From Pseudomonadota bacterium (GTDB taxonomy: Bacteria; Pseudomonadota; Gammaproteobacteria; Steroidobacterales; Steroidobacteraceae), in assembly GCA_947454665.1 (NCBI GenBank), contig CANGMU010000130.1:1-6664 (forward strand): DNA of 6,664 nt, read 5' to 3'. This document shows positions 1 through 6,664 of this stretch, piece after piece. Numbering within the stretch: position 1 is the first letter of the stretch; every line of letters starts with the position of its first letter. Position numbers and translations under genes: made by a program. The notes under the pieces were generated by a model. It saw nothing but the letters and a program-made list of their open reading frames with translations. It had not been told where the DNA came from and did no database searches.

Positions 1-2137
1 GCTTGATCTGTTCCTGGATCAGTCGCGCCATCGGACGCGCTCCCATCTTCGGATCGTAACCGCGCACGGCCAACCAGGCCCGCGCTGCATCTTCCAGCGA
101 GATCTGCACGCCCTTCTGTTCCAGCTGGGCCTCGACCTCGACCAGCAGCTTGTCCACCACGCGTTCGATCGTCTGCGACGACAGCGGAGCGAACTGGATG
201 ACCGCGTCGAGGCGATTGCGGAATTCCGGCGTGAACAGGCGGCGGATCGCCTCCATGCCATCGCTCGTGTTGTCGGTCTGCGTGAAGCCGATGGACGGAC
301 GGCTCATCTCCTGCGCACCGGCATTGGTCGTCATCACGATGATGACGTGGCGGAAGTCGGTCTTGCGGCCGTTGTTGTCCGTGAGCGTGCCGTGGTCCAT
401 GACCTGCAGCAGCAGGTTGAAGACATCCGGATGCGCCTTCTCGACCTCGTCGAGCAACAGCACGCAATGCGGGTGCTTGGCGACGGCTTCGGTCAGCAGC
501 CCACCCTGGTCGAAGCCGACATAGCCCGGCGGCGCGCCGATCAGGCGCGAGACCGTATGGCGTTCCATGTACTCCGACATGTCGAAGCGGATGAATTCCA
601 CGCCCAGCGTGAGGCCGAGCTGCCGCGTGACTTCCGTCTTGCCGACACCCGTGGGGCCGGCAAAGAGGAAGCTGCCAACGGGCTTGCGCTGGTCTCCGAG
701 GCCCGAGCGGGACAGTTTGATCGCGGCGGAGAGCGCCTCGATCGCCTTGTCCTGCCCGTAGATGACCAGCTTGAGGTTGCGCTCCAGGTTGCGCAGCACT
801 TCGCGGTCGGACGTGGACACACTCTTGGCCGGGATGCGCGCGATGCGGGCGACCACGTCCTCGATCTGTGAGACATCGATGCTCGCGGGGCGCTGCGCCG
901 GCGGCTTCAGGCGTGCGCGGGCACCGGCCTCGTCGACGACGTCGATGGCCTTGTCCGGCATGTGCCGGTCGTTGATGTGGCGGGCCGCCAGTTCAGCGGC
1001 GGCGGCCAAGGCATCGTCCTCATAGGGGATACCGTGGTGCTCTTCGAATTTCGGCTTGAGGCCCTGCAGGATCTCGACCGTCTCTGGCACGGAAGGCTCG
1101 ACGACGTCGATCTTCTGGAAGCGGCGCGCGAGCGCATGGTCCTTTTCGAAGATGCCGCGGTATTCCTGGTACGTCGTGGAGCCGATGCAGCGCAGATCAC
1201 CGCTGGAGAGCGCAGGCTTGATGAGATTGGACGCATCCATGACGCCGCCCGATGCCGAACCGGCACCGATCACCGTATGGATCTCGTCGATGAACAACAC
1301 GGCACCCGGCAGCTTCTTGAGTTCGGCCAGCACTGCCTTCAGTCGCTTCTCGAAATCGCCGCGGTACTTGGTACCCGCGATCAAGGCGCCCAGGTCCAGG
1401 GAGAAGATCGTGCAGTCGGCGATTGCGTCCGGCACCTGCTTCTCGACGATGAGGCGCGCCAAACCCTCTGCAATGGCCGTCTTGCCGACGCCCGCCTCGC
1501 CCACGTAGAGCGGGTTGTTCTTGCGACGACGGCAGAGGATCTCGATCGTGCGCTCGACCTCGAGCTTGCGACCGATCAGCGGGTCGATGCGGCCTTCGGT
1601 GGCAGACTTGTTGAGGTTCGTCGTGTACTTCTCGAGCGCACTGCCGCCCTCGGCCTCGCGTTCCCCTTCTGCCGAGGGTTCCTCTTTGGCCGCCTTTTCA
1701 TCGTTGCCCTTGGGCAAGCCGTGCGACACGAAGTTGATGATGTCGAGCCGCGTGACGCCATGCTTCTGCAGCAGGAAGACCGCGTGGCTCTGCTTCTCGC
1801 TGAAGATGGCCACCAGCACGTTCAGGACGCCGACTTCCTTCTTGCCGCTGGACTGGACGTGGAACACGGCACGCTGCAGCACGCGCTGGAAACCCAGCGT
1901 CGGCTGCACTTCGCGGTCGTCGCCGGCGGGCACCACGGGCGTCGTATCGTCGATGTGCTTGCGCAGGTCGGTGCGCAAGGCCTCGAGATCCAGGTCGCAG
2001 GCCTGAAAGGCTTCGCGCACACGCGGCGCGTCGTAGATCGCCAGCAGCAGGTGCTCGACGGTCAGGAATTCATGACGTGCCTCACGGGCCAGGTTGAAAG
2101 CCTGGTTGAGGCAATACTCGAGTTCGCTGGACAGCAT
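1..2137 (-). CDS. clpA: ClpA, ATP-dependent Clp protease ATP-binding subunit (C-terminus cut by window edge)
   Basis: ClpA is the cytoplasmic AAA+ unfoldase that threads substrates into the ClpP peptidase and works with the adaptor ClpS. The minus strand reads open from the ATG at 2137 to base 2, giving 712 codons. E. coli ClpA has 758 residues, so roughly 45 C-terminal residues are missing. The start is supported by a GGAG box seven bases upstream and by the family-like N-terminus MLSSELEYCLNQAF. Visible parts are the N-domain (about 1-141), an acidic linker (about 142-168), D1 Walker A GEAGVGKT (213-220, Lys219), D1 Walker B FIDE (Asp284, Glu285), D2 Walker A GPTGVGKT (Lys500), D2 Walker B LLLDE (Glu564), the ClpP-docking loop Ile616-Gly617-Phe618, and FRNR with the sensor/finger arginines 640 and 642. 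Each motif sits one residue before its E. coli position, so no frameshift or internal deletion is present. ClpB and ClpC are excluded: there is no middle coiled-coil insertion between the two AAA modules. It lies 19 bases after clpS, probably in one transcript. Confidence 0.98.
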   Translation of the reverse strand, partial: MLSSELEYCLNQAFNLAREARHEFLTVEHLLLAIYDAPRVREAFQACDLDLEALRTDLRKHIDDTTPVVPAGDDREVQPTLGFQRVLQRAVFHVQSSGKKEVGVLNVLVAIFSEKQSHAVFLLQKHGVTRLDIINFVSHGLPKGNDEKAAKEEPSAEGEREAEGGSALEKYTTNLNKSATEGRIDPLIGRKLEVERTIEILCRRRKNNPLYVGEAGVGKTAIAEGLARLIVEKQVPDAIADCTIFSLDLGALIAGTKYRGDFEKRLKAVLAELKKLPGAVLFIDEIHTVIGAGSASGGVMDASNLIKPALSSGDLRCIGSTTYQEYRGIFEKDHALARRFQKIDVVEPSVPETVEILQGLKPKFEEHHGIPYEDDALAAAAELAARHINDRHMPDKAIDVVDEAGARARLKPPAQRPASIDVSQIEDVVARIARIPAKSVSTSDREVLRNLERNLKLVIYGQDKAIEALSAAIKLSRSGLGDQRKPVGSFLFAGPTGVGKTEVTRQLGLTLGVEFIRFDMSEYMERHTVSRLIGAPPGYVGFDQGGLLTEAVAKHPHCVLLLDEVEKAHPDVFNLLLQVMDHGTLTDNNGRKTDFRHVIIVMTTNAGAQEMSRPSIGFTQTDNTSDGMEAIRRLFTPEFRNRLDAVIQFAPLSSQTIERVVDKLLVEVEAQLEQKGVQISLEDAARAWLAVRGYDPKMGARPMARLIQEQIK

Positions 2138-2144
2138 GTCAGGG

Positions 2145-2148
2145 CTCC
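2145..2148 (-). promoter_or_regulatory. Ribosome binding site of clpA
   Basis: On the minus strand the bases read GGAG, seven bases before the clpA ATG at 2137. It lies in the 19-base gap after the clpS stop codon, so clpA has its own ribosome binding site and need not depend on translational coupling. Confidence 0.7.
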
Positions 2149-2156
2149 GTTGGTCG

Positions 2157-2531
2157 TCAGGCCTCTTCGAGCGCGCACATCAAAGGGTGCTGGTGGTCCC
2201 GGGCATAGGTCGTGACCTGGGCAACCTTGGTTTCGGCAATTTCATACGTGAAGACACCGCAGATTCCCTTGCCCAGCGTGTGCACTTCAAGCATCACCCG
2301 CGTGGCCGCCGGGCGGTCCATCCGGAAGAAGCGCTCCAGCACATCGACGACGAACTCCATCGGGGTGTAGTCGTCGTTGAGCAGCACCACGTTGTACAGG
2401 GGCGGGTTGCGGACCTGCGGGCGCGCCTCTTCGACCAGCAAGCCCTGGTCCCGGTCGCTGCCGGGCATGTCAGGCTGATTTCCGGAGGCCTTCAAGGTTT
2501 TCGAATCACGGCGCATGAACTTCACAGTCAT
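2157..2531 (-). CDS. clpS: ClpS, N-degron adaptor of the ClpAP protease
   Basis: ClpS is a small cytoplasmic adaptor. It binds proteins with destabilising N-terminal residues (Phe, Leu, Trp, Tyr) and delivers them to the N-domain of ClpA, while inhibiting degradation of some other ClpA substrates. The 124-residue product has a variable N-terminal tail (about 1-44) and then the conserved core. The N-degron pocket is intact: Asn52, Asp53, Asp54 and Thr56 in LLNDDYTPMEF, the gatekeeper-type Met58, and His84 in EVHTLGKGICGVF. The C-terminal part, IAETKVAQV through HQHPL, also matches the family. E. coli ClpS has 106 residues, so the tail is about 18 longer, as in some pseudomonads. The start is uncertain. 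I give the outermost ATG, but in-frame ATGs lie at 2516 and 2468 and none has a good Shine-Dalgarno. If the promoter proposed at 2535-2563 is right, transcription begins near 2528 and the ATG at 2516 is the first usable one. The gene precedes clpA by 19 bases in the usual order. Confidence 0.96.
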   Translation of the reverse strand: MTVKFMRRDSKTLKASGNQPDMPGSDRDQGLLVEEARPQVRNPPLYNVVLLNDDYTPMEFVVDVLERFFRMDRPAATRVMLEVHTLGKGICGVFTYEIAETKVAQVTTYARDHQHPLMCALEEA

Positions 2532-2550
2532 CGGTATATAAGGGTCTTAT
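2521..2550 (+). promoter_or_regulatory. Weak candidate promoter for the gsp operon
   Basis: TTCACA (2521-2526, five of six matches to TTGACA) is followed by an 18-base spacer and TCTTAT (2545-2550, four of six matches to TATAAT). It would start transcription near 2557 and give the ATG at 2615 a leader of roughly 58 bases. It overlaps the candidate clpS promoter on the opposite strand. A second possibility is TTGAGC (2585-2590) with CATAAT (2609-2614) at an 18-base spacing, but it abuts the preferred ATG and would put the start of transcription downstream of it. Neither can be chosen from sequence alone. Confidence 0.22.
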
Positions 2551-2563
2551 GGGGCCTTCACAA
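2535..2563 (-). promoter_or_regulatory. Candidate sigma70 promoter of clpS-clpA
   Basis: On the minus strand TTGTGA (2558-2563) is followed by a 17-base spacer and TATATA (2535-2540). Each hexamer matches four of six consensus bases and the spacing is ideal. Transcription would start near 2528, just inside the outermost clpS ATG. This is a consensus match only. Confidence 0.4.
2538..2550. repeat. Small inverted repeat in the divergent control region
   Basis: ATAAG (2538-2542) and CTTAT (2546-2550) form perfect five-base arms around a three-base centre. The repeat overlaps the clpS -10 box and lies within its spacer region, and also covers the proposed gsp -10. It could be an operator half-site pair, but arms this short also arise by chance. 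Confidence 0.25.
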
Positions 2564-2614
2564 GAGGCGCTGGCGAGAGACGGCTTGAGCGGTTCCTTGC
2601 ACGGGCAGCATAAT

Positions 2615-3556
2615 ATGTTCACTGTGAATGCGACGCTGAAATCCCTGCCAGAAGGCGGCCGACTGGCCACTTGGGTGGCTCGTGGTCCGAACCTCGTCGC
2701 GGCCCTGCTGGTCGTGCTGCTCGGCGTCCGCTGCGCAGGGCTCGTCACCGACTTCGCGGGCGGTCAACGCGGCCGGCCGGCGGTCGACGCCTCGGTCAGC
2801 ATCCCGGCGCTCCCTGCCGCCACCGACATCGCCGCCCTGATCGGCGCGAATCTCTTTGGCGGAGGCACGGGCGCGGCGATCCAAGGCCCGGCGCCGATCT
2901 CCAATATTCCGCTGGTGCTCGTCGGGGTACTGGCTGCCACCGATCCAGCGCTCGGCGTGGCCATCCTGGGCCCGACGGCGGAGGCGGCCAAGGTCTACCT
3001 GGTGAAGGACATGCTGCCCGGCGGCGCACGGCTGTTCGCCGTCCACCCGGACCGGGTACTCATCGACCGCGGCGGCACGATCGAGGCCCTGCTGCTGCCC
3101 CGACAATCCGCACCCCCTTCGGCGATGCGCCCTGCCCCGTCCACGCAGGCACCCGGCGTGGCAGAACGTGCCCAGCAGCTCGTGCAACAGGGGCCCGGTG
3201 CGCTGGCACAGGTGATGCGGCCGCAGGTCGTCCTGGACTCACAGGGCAAGCAACAGGGCTTTCGCATCTTCCCAGGCGGCAACCGGCAGGCTTTCGCGAA
3301 GCTCGGACTGCAGGCCGGCGACCTGGTCACGGCCATCAACGGCACCGCGCTCGACGACCCCGGCGCTGGGACGAACGTCTTCAACACGCTCGCCACGTCA
3401 CCGAACGCGCGAGTCACCGTCCAGCGCGACGGCAAGCCCCAGGAACTGGTCGTGAACGTGGCCCAGGCCCTTGGCGAAGCTGAACGGGCCGCTGCCAGCG
3501 CAACGATGGTCGGGCCGTCGCCTGCCGGAGAAAGCGTCGGCGTACCGTCGCCCTAA
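2615..3556 (+). CDS. gspC: GspC, type II secretion system inner-membrane clamp protein
   Basis: GspC spans the inner membrane once and links the inner-membrane platform to the secretin GspD through its periplasmic homology region; its C-terminal domain contributes to substrate handling. From the ATG at 2615 the protein has 313 residues: a short cytoplasmic tail, one hydrophobic segment (about 27-44, rich in Leu, Val and Ala), the HR domain (about 70-164, beginning DIAALIGANLFG and ending near IDRGGTIEALLLP), a Gln/Ala/Pro-rich linker, and a PDZ domain (about 202-285, with GLQAGDLVTAINGTAL). The PDZ type separates it from GspC proteins that end in a coiled coil. An in-frame ATG at 2549 would add 22 residues. 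I prefer 2615 because the added stretch looks unlike the family and 2549 would leave only 17 bases between the divergent start codons. Neither start has a strong Shine-Dalgarno. gspD follows directly, so the two are very likely co-transcribed. Confidence 0.93.
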   Translation: MFTVNATLKSLPEGGRLATWVARGPNLVAALLVVLLGVRCAGLVTDFAGGQRGRPAVDASVSIPALPAATDIAALIGANLFGGGTGAAIQGPAPISNIPLVLVGVLAATDPALGVAILGPTAEAAKVYLVKDMLPGGARLFAVHPDRVLIDRGGTIEALLLPRQSAPPSAMRPAPSTQAPGVAERAQQLVQQGPGALAQVMRPQVVLDSQGKQQGFRIFPGGNRQAFAKLGLQAGDLVTAINGTALDDPGAGTNVFNTLATSPNARVTVQRDGKPQELVVNVAQALGEAERAAASATMVGPSPAGESVGVPSP

Positions 3557-3616
3557 CGCGGCATGTCTCTTGCAGAGCCCTCGGTCAGCCAGAATTCCGG
3601 CACCCAACAGGCCATC

Positions 3617-5668
3617 ATGAACCCGGTATCGAGTCGGACAGTTCCGCGGATCCTTGCCGCCACCAGCGCCATGGCCCTTGCCCTGGTCGCGGGTTCGGCC
3701 GTCCAGGCGCAGCAACAGCTGCCTGCCGCAGCGGCCGCGCCGCTGGCCGGCAACCAGCGGATCACGACGAACTTCAAGGACGCCGACATCACCCAGGTGG
3801 CCGAGGCGGTCAGCGCGGCGACAGGCCGCAATTTCATCATCGACCCGCGCGTTCGCGCGCAGGTGAACCTGGTCTCGGCCTCGCCGATGACGCCGGCGGA
3901 GTTCTACCAGGCGTTTCTGTCGATCCTGCAGGTCCACAGTTTCGTCGCGGTGCCGGCGGGCAACCTCATCAAGATCGTGCCGGACGCCAACGTCCGCACG
4001 ATGCCGGCCAACGACCTGCCAGAGAACGTCAGCAGCTCGTCGGACGAGATGGTCACTCAGGTCATCCAGACTCGGAACACGAATGCCGCGCAGATGGTGC
4101 AGGTCCTGCGTCCGCTGGTGGCGCAATATGGCCAGTTGGTGTCCCTGCCCGGCACGAACACGATCATCATTTCCGACCGCGCGAACAACGTCGCGCGCAT
4201 CCTCAAGATCGTCGCCCGCGTCGACCAAGCCGGCGACGCGAACATCGAGATCATCCCGCTGCAAAACAGCACGGCAGCTGAGATCGTGCGCACGATCACC
4301 GCGCTCACGGCCGGCCAGGCCGCTACCGAAGCCGGTGGCGTGCAGACCAAGGTCGTCGCGGATGATCGTTCCAACAGCATCCTGGTGAGCGGCGAAAAGG
4401 CATCCCGCATGCGCATCACCGCGCTCGTGGCCCACCTCGACACGCCGCTTGAGAATGGCGGTGAAACCCAGGTCCGCTACCTGCGTTACGCGGACGCGGA
4501 AAAGATCGCGCCGAAACTCAAGGAACAGACTTCAGGCCTCGCGGCCGGAGCAGCGCCCGGTACAGCCGGCGGCGGCGCCGCGCCTGCAGGCGGTGAACGC
4601 GGCGTGACGATCTGGGCGGACAAGCAGACGAACGCGCTGGTCATGACCGCCCCGCCCAAGCTGATGCGGTCGCTGATGACCATCATCGACAAGCTCGACA
4701 TCCGCCGGGCGCAGGTCCTGATCGAGGCGATCATCGTCGACGTGAAGACGGACAAGGCCGCCGACCTCGGCGTGAACTGGGCCGCCTGGTCGAACGAGAG
4801 CGGCACCAACGTTCCGGTGGCAGGCTTTGTCTCCCCGGTGGGCGGTGCAAGCAGCAATTCCCTGTCGATCGTCGACCTCGCGCGGATCGCCAAGAGCCCC
4901 ACGACCACCACGACCGTGCCGCTGGGCACGACGCTGGGCATCGGTCGCGTGGCTTCCACGGGCATCAATTTCGCAGCCATGTTGCGGGCCTTGCGCTCGG
5001 ACTCGAACACGAATGTCATCGCCACGCCATCGGCGACGACGATGGACAACCAGGAGACCGAACTGAAGGTCGCCCAGGAAGTCCCGTTCATCACCGGCCA
5101 GTACACCAACAGCACGAACACCAGCAGTGGTACGGTCAACCCCTTCACGACCGTGCAGCGCCAGGAAGTCGGCACGATCCTGAAGATCACCCCGCAGATC
5201 AACGAGGGTGACGCCGTGATGATGAAAATCGGCTTGGAAAGTTCCGAACTCGCCGGCACGGCAGGTGACGCAAACAGCCTCATCACGAACAAGCGCGTCA
5301 TCAACACGCATGTGCTGATCGAAGACCAGGGCATCATCGTGCTGGGCGGCCTGATCCGCGACAGCAAGGTCAACGGCGAATCCCGCGTGCCGCTACTCGG
5401 CAGCATCCCGTTCATCGGCGAAGCCTTCCGCACGCGCAGCGCAAAGCGCGAGAAGTCGAACCTGATGGTCTTCATTCGCCCGAAGATCCTGCGCGACGGC
5501 GTGCACACGTCGATCGAAACGAACTCGAAGTACAACGCGATCCGCAACGAGCAGCGGATCCAGAACGCCTCCGGCTTCGATGCCCTGCCCCTGTTGCCGG
5601 GCACGCCAAAGCCGATGCTGCCGCCGTTCGAGGCCCCGATGCCAGCGCCGGAAGGCAAACCCCGTTGA
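3617..5668 (+). CDS. gspD: GspD, type II secretion system outer-membrane secretin
   Basis: GspD forms the large multimeric outer-membrane channel through which folded exoproteins leave the periplasm. From the ATG at 3617 it has 683 residues. A signal peptide (about 1-31) has a short Arg-containing start, a hydrophobic core and a VQA cleavage site before QQQ. Periplasmic domains follow: N0 (about 48-124, NFKDADITQVAEAV), N1 (146-204), N2 (210-276) and N3 (284-367). The secretin core (about 368-623) includes NVIATPSATTMDNQEA-like sequence, EVGTILKITPQI and the signature VPLLGSIPFIG (591-601). The tail is Pro-rich, and no separate pilotin-binding S-domain is obvious. An ATG at 3563, six bases after gspC, would add 18 residues ahead of the signal peptide. 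I prefer 3617 because it gives a normal signal peptide and has AGG five bases upstream. N3 carries an Ala/Gly-rich insertion and the core a run of six threonines. PilQ and YscC secretins fit less well, given the N0-N3 layout and the GspC/GspE neighbours. Confidence 0.97.
   Translation: MNPVSSRTVPRILAATSAMALALVAGSAVQAQQQLPAAAAAPLAGNQRITTNFKDADITQVAEAVSAATGRNFIIDPRVRAQVNLVSASPMTPAEFYQAFLSILQVHSFVAVPAGNLIKIVPDANVRTMPANDLPENVSSSSDEMVTQVIQTRNTNAAQMVQVLRPLVAQYGQLVSLPGTNTIIISDRANNVARILKIVARVDQAGDANIEIIPLQNSTAAEIVRTITALTAGQAATEAGGVQTKVVADDRSNSILVSGEKASRMRITALVAHLDTPLENGGETQVRYLRYADAEKIAPKLKEQTSGLAAGAAPGTAGGGAAPAGGERGVTIWADKQTNALVMTAPPKLMRSLMTIIDKLDIRRAQVLIEAIIVDVKTDKAADLGVNWAAWSNESGTNVPVAGFVSPVGGASSNSLSIVDLARIAKSPTTTTTVPLGTTLGIGRVASTGINFAAMLRALRSDSNTNVIATPSATTMDNQETELKVAQEVPFITGQYTNSTNTSSGTVNPFTTVQRQEVGTILKITPQINEGDAVMMKIGLESSELAGTAGDANSLITNKRVINTHVLIEDQGIIVLGGLIRDSKVNGESRVPLLGSIPFIGEAFRTRSAKREKSNLMVFIRPKILRDGVHTSIETNSKYNAIRNEQRIQNASGFDALPLLPGTPKPMLPPFEAPMPAPEGKPR
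5650..5655 (+). promoter_or_regulatory. Ribosome binding site deciding the gspE start
   Basis: GGAAGG inside the end of gspD lies nine bases before the TTG at 5665. It is 21 bases before the in-frame GTG at 5677, which is too far. This favours the TTG that overlaps the gspD stop codon. Confidence 0.6.
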
Positions 5669-6664
5669 ACGCCGTCGTGGAGCCCGCGACGCAAGGAACG
5701 GCCAGACGCCTGCCCTTCGCGTTTGCGCGCCGCCATGGCCTCGTGCTGCGGGCGATGGACGGCGCGACCGCGATCCTCGCCTGCCGCGCAACGGTCCAGC
5801 CGCAGGCACTGGCTGAGGTCGCACGCCTGCTCCGTGCGCCACTGCGCGTGGAGCGGGTCGGCGATGCGGACTTCGACCGGCTGCTGCGCGAAGGATACGA
5901 ATCCGACCGCAGCGGGCTCGACATGGTCGAGGGCCTGGAAGGCTCCACGGACCTCGCACAGTTCGCACAGGAACTGCCGGAACAGGCGGACCTGCTGGAA
6001 AGCGATGACGACGCGCCGATCATCCGGCTGATCAACGCGATCTTCGCGCAGGCGATCCGCGAGAACGCCTCGGACATCCACATCGAGCCCTTCGAGAACC
6101 GCCTGGTCGTGCGCTTCCGTGTGGACGGTATGATGCGCGAGGTCATGCATGCCAGGGGCGGCGTGGCGCCGCTCGTGGTGTCGCGCGTCAAGGTCATGTC
6201 CAAGCTCGACATCGCGGAGAAGCGACTGCCGCAGGATGGGCGCATCGGCCTGCGTGTCGCCGGTCGTGCGGTCGATGTGCGCGTCTCGACGATCCCCTGC
6301 GGACACGGTGAGCGCGTCGTGCTGCGACTGCTGGACAAACAGGCCGGGCGGCTGGACCTCGGCGCACTCGGCATGGACGAGCGCACGCGGCAACAGGTCG
6401 ATGCACTGATCCACAAGCCACACGGCATCCTGCTCGTCACGGGCCCTACCGGCTCGGGCAAGACGACAACGTTGTATGCAGCGCTGGAACGCCTGAACGA
6501 CAACACGCGCAACATCCTGACCGTCGAGGATCCGATCGAGTACTACATCGACGGTATCGGGCAGACACAAGTCAATACGAAGGTCGACATGACCTTCGCG
6601 CGGGGTTTGCGCGCGATCCTGCGCCAGGACCCTGACGTCGTGATGGTGGGTGAAATCCGCGACC
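5665..6664 (+). CDS. gspE: GspE, type II secretion ATPase (C-terminus cut by window edge)
   Basis: GspE is the cytoplasmic hexameric ATPase of type II secretion. It docks on GspL and powers assembly of the pseudopilus. The frame is open from the TTG at 5665 to the window end, giving 333 codons of a protein usually near 500-570. Visible parts are the N1E domain (opening LPFAFARRHGLVL, 16-28), the N2E domain (about 114-240, with APIIRLINAIF and SDIHIEP at 136-142), Walker A GPTGSGKTT (260-268, Lys266), the Asp box TVEDPIEY (286-293), and the His/Walker B stretch RQDPDVVMVGEIRD ending at Asp333 with catalytic-type Glu330. The zinc-binding four-cysteine module of this family would lie beyond the window. 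PilB and MshE are close relatives, but position after gspC-gspD settles the call. The TTG overlaps the gspD TGA stop (TTGA), so translation is probably coupled. The alternative start, GTG at 5677, would shorten it by four residues. Confidence 0.96.
   Translation, partial: MNAVVEPATQGTARRLPFAFARRHGLVLRAMDGATAILACRATVQPQALAEVARLLRAPLRVERVGDADFDRLLREGYESDRSGLDMVEGLEGSTDLAQFAQELPEQADLLESDDDAPIIRLINAIFAQAIRENASDIHIEPFENRLVVRFRVDGMMREVMHARGGVAPLVVSRVKVMSKLDIAEKRLPQDGRIGLRVAGRAVDVRVSTIPCGHGERVVLRLLDKQAGRLDLGALGMDERTRQQVDALIHKPHGILLVTGPTGSGKTTTLYAALERLNDNTRNILTVEDPIEYYIDGIGQTQVNTKVDMTFARGLRAILRQDPDVVMVGEIRD

Noticed and set aside
2138..2156. Possible regulatory element between clpS and clpA
   Set aside because: The gap is only 19 bases and holds just the clpA ribosome binding site; no hairpin or promoter fits.
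962..2215. 417-residue plus-strand open frame opposite clpA
   Set aside because: It is antisense to conserved ClpA motifs and has no family resemblance or convincing ribosome binding site. It is a shadow frame.
2608..2631. GCAT...ATGC outer arms around the TTCACTGTGAA palindrome, as a larger operator
   Set aside because: The bases between the outer arms and the central palindrome do not pair symmetrically, so only the inner 11-base palindrome is supported.
3848..3861. GCGCG-rich hairpin resembling a terminator stem
   Set aside because: It lies inside the N0 domain of gspD, encodes conserved-type sequence and has no following T run.
3398..4435. 345-residue minus-strand open frame opposite gspC and gspD
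   Set aside because: It overlaps the PDZ domain of GspC and the N0-N2 domains of GspD on the other strand, and its product is Arg/His/Asp-rich with no recognisable domain.
4486..6570. Very long antisense open frame (694 residues) opposite gspD and gspE
   Set aside because: It lies opposite two well-supported genes. GC-rich coding DNA often lacks stops in an opposing frame. The translation has no recognisable domain and is rich in Arg, Asp and Val as expected of such a shadow.

Overview
This window holds five tightly packed protein genes in GC-rich DNA. They form two divergent blocks that face away from a short control region at about 2532-2614. Running left on the minus strand are clpS and then clpA, whose C-terminal end lies beyond position 1. 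Running right on the plus strand are gspC, gspD and the first part of gspE, which runs off at position 6664. Almost every base is coding. I see no tRNA, rRNA, mobile element, CRISPR array or strong terminator.

The organism is most likely a high-GC proteobacterium. A gammaproteobacterium is favoured, because ClpA aligns with E. coli ClpA at a constant one-residue offset at every catalytic motif checked and because clpS directly precedes clpA. The order is an inference from general resemblance: an Xanthomonadales- or Nevskiales-like lineage is plausible but not proven.

The minus-strand block encodes the ClpAP adaptor and unfoldase. ClpS captures proteins with N-degrons and hands them to ClpA, a double AAA+ ring that unfolds them into the ClpP peptidase. 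ClpP is not in the window.

The plus-strand block is the start of a type II secretion (general secretory pathway) operon in the classical order C-D-E. GspC is the inner-membrane clamp protein that recruits the outer-membrane secretin GspD. GspE is the cytoplasmic ATPase that drives the pseudopilus. The genes are closely spaced: about 60 bp between gspC and gspD with the preferred start, and a stop/start overlap between gspD and gspE. The rest of the operon (gspF onward) presumably follows to the right.

Nothing here amounts to a new system. The points worth a second look are the shared divergent control region, with a self-complementary -10-like box and a repeated ACTGTGAA motif, the TTG start of gspE, uncertain start codons for three genes, and low-complexity insertions in GspD.
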